A stretch of DNA of 64,000 bases from Antedon mediterranea (Eukaryota > Echinodermata > Crinoidea > Comatulida > Antedonidae): positions 29,377,795-29,441,794 of the forward strand of contig NC_092670.1 of the NCBI RefSeq assembly GCF_964355755.1, written 5' to 3'. The position numbers and the translations under genes were made by a program. The notes beneath the pieces are model-generated. The model saw nothing but the letters and a program-made list of their open reading frames with translations, was not told where the DNA came from and made no database searches. Positions 50,301 through 59,300 of the stretch are shown here, in pieces. How positions within the stretch are numbered: position 1 is the first letter of the stretch; each line of letters starts with the position of its first letter.

Positions 50301-53300
50301 TTCTACGGAAGACGTAGCAACCACCTACCTCCAGCATTTCCCCAGGACATACTTCAGTGTGACCAGCCGAGTGACGGGCTTTACAGCCGATCAACGCAAG
50401 GGCATGCGTTTCATCGCCACGAATGAGGATCGGCGACTGCTGATGGGGTCCAACGGACCGGACTATCCTCCAGCCGGATATCCAGTCGGAGCACCTTATC
50501 TGTTGTGGGCCGTCGCCGTGGGACAGGTGCTCAACCGGAGTATCATGCAGGTCATTGATCTGACATGGAAGAACGGTCGAGATCTCCTTTGAGCCCCTGG
50601 CTCACCCACAACCAGAAGTTTTCAGTTTTACCAGAAATTTTCCGTTTGAAAAGAAAACAGTTCCATTTCACATTTATTTTTATTTATATCTTTCAGGTAT
50701 CCGGGGAAGCAGAGGACGGTGCTACTGGCATGTCCCACGGCCATTGACTACCTGAAGCGGTCTACATAGCTACGGGTATCTGGTATTTATCACGTACGAA
50801 AATCACCTGGTTTACCCCCGAGGTGGATCCAGGACGGGGTGGCCGCTTTTCAAACACAGGAGGAGTATTGTGAACGGCGCCCGCTGAGTAAACCCCTCCG
50901 ACCGAACGAGGGCGTCGCCCCGATAGCTTGATTTGCATACAGGGGGTATGAAAATGTTAACGTGGGACCTCAACGCCGCCCGAACCGGTCTATTTGAAGC
51001 AGGAACTGAAGAGAAACGGACATACCGAACTTGACTAATATATTTGGATTTGCTGCTTTCGGATACTTGTGTGGTTTAGGACAAGCGGGACTGACTAAGG
51101 TAAGCCTAGTAGCTTTAATTATCAGGCCATTCCAGCACCCACCTAAAATCACAACATCATTAATCATATAACAGACCTCACAACTTGGAGAAATGAAATA
51201 TTGGGAGGTCATAATAAAAGCATATCCAAACTATAGAGAGCACTTCTAGGCCTTGTGCTTTCTGCGGTAGGCCAAGCTTCTAGGAGTATTCACCTAAAAA
51301 GGTAAGTGAACATAGTTCATAGACCCATGTTATAAAACAAATAATGCACAAGTCTAAGTTTGTGCGTTAGTGGAGATGCGGCGCACTCTCTGGTATTCAC
51401 AAAGTCGTGCAACATGTCGCACAATTGTAATTGCACCACATTTTCACTAACGCACCTTGACTTGTTATTTGTATAATTAACGTCGTAAGGAAACTCAGAC
51501 AGCATCATACTATGTCGGTGCTGTCTAACTGGAAGCCAACAAATAAGTCATTCTGTAGGAGAACATGTTTAAATTTCTTGTAATCTTGACAATTCACCAG
51601 GCATCGTCGTATGTAGCTGTCTGAGTTGGAAATATAGAACATATGTTTTTGATTCTCTATCTCTCTAGAACAGTAGAAATTATAAATTTATACATATCGG
51701 AATATTTTTTTGTCCCAAAAAATTTGAAGAAATTGCATATTAGCAGGAGTGTGTGAGATGACAATGGGGAGACTTCCGCAACTGTAGGAGTGAATTTTGA
51801 TATAGTAGCTCAGTTACCCCAAACATTTAATTGTATCAGTGGTACTAATAATAATACAACTTCTATGAAGCGCTCTGTTTACTGATGTCTCACAGTGCTA
51901 ACAGCAACAATGATTGAAAAAGGTGATATTTTAGAAGTGATACACTGATGGATATGGAGTGGTAGCTGGTTTCAAACCAATGGTGCTTATCCAAAACCCC
52001 TGTTAGTAAGGTGTGTTTTTGGAATGAATAAAGTAATTAATATTGTAGATGTAAACATACAAGTGTATACTAGTGTACACATATAAGTGGGGCATATATA
52101 CAACTTACTTGGACACCGTACATTTGTGCAATGTGACACAACATGAGAAAAGTAAAATCAAACAGCAAAGCTCTCACTTGGCTTTGTTTACCGCCTTCTC
52201 CACTAGCATTCTTGGCCCATTCATTAAACCTGTTCAAATAACAATATTAGTCTATAAAGTCATGTATTGTACATGTTTGGAAACGAAAAACATAATAAAT
52301 TATATTGGTGGCTTGCTAGTCAACCATTGATTATTGTTTGTAATTCTTGATGTGTCAAATTAAACATGAAATCACATAAAATCTACCACTATTCTCTTTC
52401 CATTTACTCGACAAGATAGTATTTGAACGATGGTATATCAGAAATTATTTGTCATGCAATTGTTACCAGGTACAGATTTAAACAGGCTTTAGCCCCTACT
52501 AAAGATTTTAACAGCGCCATGTCTTTTTTACCTCTTTTAAAAATTAAAATAATGATTATTTTTTAATTTGTAATTTTCCGTTTGTAATATCAGTAAGGTT
52601 AGTGAAGTTGCACACAATACACGGACACATGAATAATATGAATGTTCTGTGATCAACATGGAGTAGTGCTCTCAATGTTTTCATCAATAAAAAAAAAACA
52701 ATCCCCAAATGAAGTCTACAGCAGAAAATACAGGTAATGATTTTCATTTTCTCATACTGAAAAAGCATGAAATAAAAATTTGCCGCTCGATGAAAATGAA
52801 AGAATAATAATATTAATTAAGGTCTACCTGATGAGTTTACTTGTAAAAATCTTTAGCTTTCCTGTGCCTGCTTCTGCAGCAACGATCAAATTAAAGCTTT
52901 TTCCTTCTATCAGTTGACCAAGAACCCCCAGAAGATCTTCCTGTATCTTGGAGAAGTCAGGATCATTGAAGGTCTATAGAATAAATTTTCATTGATTTAA
53001 ATCATATATTGCCATAGACCTGTAACTAGAACTATAGGTGGGTCTGGCAAGGTGGCAGTGTACAATCTTTAAGCATAACATGGGTTGCATCAGTTGTTAT
53101 GAAAGACACTGCCCTGTTATATTCTAATTCAGAAGAATTGTTGCCTCTCTTGGGCGATAGGTATCAAAGTAAAATAGATTTAGAATAGAACCTGGATCAA
53201 AAATATAAAAAGATAAACGTATACATTGTGTAAACTGAATAATCCCTTGTAGTCAATGGGATTTAGACTTTTAACTCACACAAATTGCAAGAAAAGGTTT

Positions 53301-56300
53301 TTTTGATGAAATGTGTTCTTTAGACCCTACTGAACACATTTATCAACGTTAGGACATTTTTCGACAACAGGAAGTAGCCTAATTTGCATAATTAAAAATG
53401 GCCGCCATTTTTAATAACGTACTCTGTATCTTGGAAACCGCTAGTCACAGATACTTAATTATGGTGTCAAAATTGTTAGAATATATGTTTTTATATTCAC
53501 TTTAATGAAAAAGTTTGTCCAAAAATGAATGGAAGTGCTATTTCTAACATTATTGACCTTTGACCTTGATTTATCATATCTCAGCAACCACTAATCGGAG
53601 ATATACAAATTAGGGCTTAAATTGTTCAGAAACTACACATTTATATCCAGTCTAATGGCATGTTTTTGCAAAAAATGGCGGATTCTAACATTATTGACCT
53701 TTGACCTTGATTTATCATATCTTAGCAACCACTAATCTGAGAGACACACAATATGGCTCAAACTATTCAGAAACTACATATTTATATTTAGTCTAATGGC
53801 ATGTTTTTGCAAAAAATGGCCGATTCTAACATTATTGACCTTTGAACTTTGCACTTCATAAAATCGCATAACTTTGAAAATATTGTACATATGAAATTAT
53901 TTTTAGTGTCAAATTTTTCAGAACATACATGTTTCTATAGAGTCCAATGACACATTATGTCCAATAATGGCCTTTTGTATGGTTATTAACATTTGAACTA
54001 TATTTGAAAATTCTTTAAACCCGGAATCTTCTTCATGTGGACATCCATTAGATAGCCAATTAATTAAACTAAACTAAATATGTTGCATTAATATCGATCT
54101 TTTAAAATTCCAGTTGTCAACAATGCGTCTATTAGTAGAAAATGCCTTCTTAATAAGACTATGTTTCAACCTAAAAGAATGCCCTCAAGAGTGATGCTAT
54201 CCTTAGCAAAATATAAACTAAATAATCTTTAGAAATTTGTTTTTTTGAATATGCCATTTAATGGCAATTTAATTTGATCAAAAAATAAATTACTAAATTG
54301 AAAAAAACGTTAATAAACCTGCAAAATGGCATGGCCTATTTAAAGTATGTACAATATATCATTAAAAAAAAATACATTTTTGTTGGCTCTGTTAATAGTG
54401 TCAACACCAACTTTCTCCTGAGTAAGATGTAAGACCGAATTAAAAATGTATTAATAATCCAAACCTATAATGTATGTATATATAGTCTAATATTTTTTTT
54501 TTAAAGTGAATATTTTCAGTTTTTAAATTTAATTTAAATCAACTGGTTACATGCACTTTAAATTACCACCATATTCTAAACAAGTAGTGCCAAATCACAT
54601 GTTCTAATGAATGCCTACATGAAGATGATTCCGGGTTTAAAAATCCTTTTCAAATATAGTTCAAATGTTAATAACCATACAATAGGTCATTATTGGACAT
54701 AATGTGTCATTGGATTGTATAGAAACATATATGTTCTGAATAATTTGACACTAAAAATAATTTCATATGTACAATATTTTCAAAGTTATGCGATTTTATG
54801 TAGTTCAAAGGTCAATAATGTTAGAATCGGCCATTTTTTGCAAAAACATGCCATTGGACTAAATATAAATATGTAGTTTTTGAATAGTTTGAGCCATATT
54901 GTGTGTCTCTCAGATTAGTGGTTGCTAAGATATGATAAATCAAGGTCAAAGGTCAATAATGTTAGAATCCGCCATTTTTTGCAAAAACATGCCATTAGAC
55001 TGGATATAAATGTGTAGTTTCTGAACAATTTAAGCCCTAATTTGTATATCTCCGATTAGTGGTTGCTGAGATATGATAAATCAAGGTCAAAGGTCAATAA
55101 TGTTAGAAATAGCACTTCCATTCATTTTTGGACAAACTTTTTCATTAAAGTGAAAATAAAAACATATATTCTAACAATTTTGACACCATAATTAAGTATC
55201 TGTGACTAGCGGTTTCCAAGATACAGAGTACGTTATTAAAAATGGCGGCCATTTTTAATTATGCAAATTAGGCTACTTCCCGTTGTCGAAAAATGTCCTA
55301 ACGTTGATAAATGTGTTCAGTAGGGTCTAAAGAACACATTTCATCAAAAAAAACTTTTCTTGCAATTTGTGTGAGAAAAGGGTAATTTTTTAGCTAAATC
55401 CCATGGACTATTGGGGCAAAACGATTTATGACAGGGCTTTGTAGTTTAGGGTACATATGAATATTACACAAACCTTTTCACTAAGAATGGTACTGGCCAT
55501 TGTTTCAGCTTGGAGTATCAGCATAGCATTTGGTAATGGATTCAAGTCTTTCTTTGAAGGTATGACTGTATTACGTTGATTTGCTCTGAAATACCAAAAA
55601 CAAAATATTAACTAGGTTAATATTGTTCTGCATTAATGTAAGAGGTCTGAGCAATGTGGGACCTCAGTTCACACTGTTTGGGAGAGACATTGTGAGTTTG
55701 ATATGGAAAGAAGGATTTAATACTGAACTTGTCAGGTTAACTCAATCTGAGGCATTACAATTCATCATCCGACTTGTACTGACTGGAGGACATGTTGAAA
55801 CATTGCATCTTTACATACCATCTGTACAACTTGCCCACATACAAAAATTATACTATGTATTATATATATAATTTATACATATACAACTATAAGAGAATCC
55901 TGATATTCTGGTTGATTCAACACATTGGTTGCCAGACTTTATTTTATTGTTCTGTCACGTATGAACAAGTTATTAAAAACAGAGGGTGCCACAAATATAT
56001 GATTTTAATACTTTCTCCAACAAAACACAACAGAAATTATATTACACTATTGTGTGGGTGTATATTCTCAGTAATACCTGATGTATAAATGCAGGTTAAC
56101 ACACTTTTTAAGTGAAAACTGTTTTTTTACAAGTATTATCATTCCCCGCGCCCTTGAAAAAACCGATATCACTAGTAAACTTGTCTCTGACAGCCACTGT
56201 GTTAAAAGTAAAGGTGTAAATCCTACACAATGTACATTTTTCCGATATTTAATTTGGCAAAATTTAATTGTAGCTGACATGATTGAAATTTCAACACATA

Positions 56301-59300
56301 TGGAACAGCTAAACTGCATCATAATTACATAATATAATAATAAATAAAAATGTACCTTTCTTGAATATATTCATTTGACTGTGCTTCAGTAATAACATCT
56401 AATTTAACACATTGACTTAAAAGATGATGCAAGCAATCACATCTACAGAAATAACACACAAATGTAAAAATAAACATTTTCAAATTAGCATAACTTGTAT
56501 TGTAAGTAATCTTAGAAAAAAAACTTACTTGCTTTTGGAATCAACTGTATCTAACAGAGTGTTTAACCACAAGAGTTCTTTAATGCCCTGTCCAAAAGCA
56601 GTACCAGATTTCAAACAGGAAAATATTTTAGGAAGCTGAAAAAGACATAAAGATTAAGAGAAAATCATGCCTTATTTTGTTTATTCAAATTGTGTACTTG
56701 TTCACTCAAATCATGTCCTTATTCGATGATAAAATTGTTTAATTATTCAGGGTACTGAAATTAGGTGCTTATTCAAGCTGTGTATTTATTTAGGGTATCC
56801 TTAAAATCAGGTCCTTATTTGATGTTACTGCTTATTTAAAACTTTTAATTATTCAGGGTCTTTATTGAAATCGGGTGCTTATTCAGGAGATTTATTAAAA
56901 TCTAGTGTTTATTTCATTGGAGTGCTTATTCAAGTTTAGGTACTTATTGAAACAAGTGCTTATACAATTGCTGTATTTATTCTGGTTGAGTATTTATTCA
57001 AATCAAGTACTAATTTTATTGGGTTAGTATTTATTATTAAATACCTTAACAAATGTAAATGCATGCCATTTAAGTTCATCCGCACTGTCAATATGATCAA
57101 CAAGTCCTAGAAGAGCCGAGTGACATAACTCCTTTACAATTACATGCCTTTGAATATGCTAAATGGAAGAAAACAAAAAAATCATTATTTATAGGGTTTT
57201 TTTTCAATGTATTAAGGTAATCCTCAAAGTTAAATTGGCATTATTCTGAACTTTCATTAAAAAAAAAATCAATTTGAACATGATACAGTATATTGTAAAA
57301 ATACTTAAGAAATAATTTTAAATGTAAGCTCTTTACTTTCAAAGATTTCAATTTTGCGATCATTGCTACAAACTATATGTTCTGATAAAATTAATTTCAT
57401 TTAACTTCCTTGTCTTCTCAGATTTTGAAATTCGAAATAGTAAGTTTGAATTAAATATGATAATTATATTGTAATATCACCTGAACTTTCTCAATTAAAA
57501 GCACTTGATCAACAAAGCATTGTACATCATTTGTAATATTGATAGCAGCCTCTAGATACGTAATCATATTAATAATAAAACTTGTTCCTTTAACTTCAAT
57601 TGAATTTGTCTGCAGTGTTGCTGTACTGGGTATTCGTATATGGGGAATCCTGAAAGAAAATAAAGACATTGCATAAATTGATTGAATCATTGAATTATGT
57701 GAAAAAATAGAATAACAAGTTGTTTGTAAGCATTGTTAATGCAGCTGTAAATGTATAAGCAACTAAATATGTTATTTTAAACATATAGACTGAAGGAGGC
57801 CTACACTTTAATGTATAAGCATCTTAAGGCTTTTCATCACGCTATGAAAACTAGAAAAAAAACATATCTTGTTTCAAGCCAATTTCTTATTTGAAAACCT
57901 TAAGAGCAACCTAATAGCTAAATAAGAGTAAAGGAACTTAATATAAACAGGAAAAGTAAAATTACAATTTCACTCTTCCCTGATAATATAAATAAGGTAA
58001 TATATTTGCAATCCACTTCAATAATAAGGTATTTGAATATAAGTGCAACCCACTTAACTCAATAATTACAAAATATTTGAATAAGCGTTGGATATTATAA
58101 TGGCCAAACTTGATGGAGGCAATCAAATTGGCAATTTTTATATTATGTAAGCCTCTAAAATTAAAAACATTTCTTCATTTTTGCGATAGTTGTGTACAAA
58201 TAAAGCCTTATTACAGTTTATCAAAAATAACTCATACTTTACCTTACTATATCTTGCAATGATCTCAAAACTTTTTCTTTAAGCTCTTTTTTAATGAATA
58301 CTGGTGTTGGTAAACCACCCTCAGTCTCTGTGATGTTCAAACTTTCTTTTACCTTGATGCTAGCATTATGAATTAATTTCCAGGCTTCTATATAAGAAGA
58401 ATTTATTTTACTTATTTCATATAACAGGTCATTTAGTATTAGTTCTCCATGAATATACTTAATCATTCTATTAATTGTTTTAATCTGCAATCCCAATCGT
58501 TTACTTAGAACAGTAGATGTGTTTATTATATATAGAGGTAAATAATAAGTATAATAAGGTTGGGTGGTACGAATATTTCATGAACTGAAAAATTTACTGC
58601 TCAGTGCAGTCAATTTCAACGAATACAAATGACTATAATTTTTATGTGTGTAAATTTTAAATATAATTTAAATATGTATAATTATGTTTGTATGATGTAG
58701 TATGTTTAAGCGGATATTAGCCCTTGATGGCATTTGCAGCAATAAAGAGATTGAATTGAATTATTAGTTTTATAACACATCCATTGTAAATCGTTGAATG
58801 TGGATGTGAAGTCTTTAATACAAAAAGCTAAACGTGAATTAGAGCGCATTAATTATCACCAATAGATATCAGTTTTCTGTTAGATAGAGCTAATAATGAA
58901 TACGAATGGTGCGTAATTAACCAATTAAATTTCAAGGATATATGCAGGTGTGCTATAAAAATAAATGATGAATATTTTGAATAGAGAATATTTGATTAGA
59001 CTTATTAATATTTTATACAGGTTAGTTAGTTTGTAAATAGCAGGTGTTATTTGTTGTTGATAAAGTGGCCTTTATGCTCTTGGATCTTCCTACAGTAGGA
59101 ACTACTATTTACCTGTCTTGTTTTGTATTGTTTTCCTTTATAAATAATAATAATAACTCAGCAACCAAACTAACCTTCATCTTCCATTTTTCCTATGAAG
59201 AGCAGAAGCTTAGACAAGCTGGTGAGGCAGACAACCTTCATGAGTCTCTCCACTATCATATCTAGCATATGTGTGATCATCACATCTGGCTTGCTACTGG

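Larger units (their letters stand above)
27997..51156 (+). mobile_element. Ty3/Gypsy LTR retrotransposon with extra 3' ORF, interrupted
   Basis: LTRs at 27997-28277 and 50866-51156 bound gag, protease, reverse transcriptase, RNase H, integrase and a further ORF with zinc-finger-like and TatD-like parts. It inserted in MED24 intron 11, antisense to the gene. Its extra ORF is split by the foldback complex 35101-49373. Without that insert it is about 8.9 kb. The coding region has many stops and frameshifts, so it is inactive. No perfect flanking 5-bp duplication was found; ATCA occurs at both edges. Confidence 0.9.
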
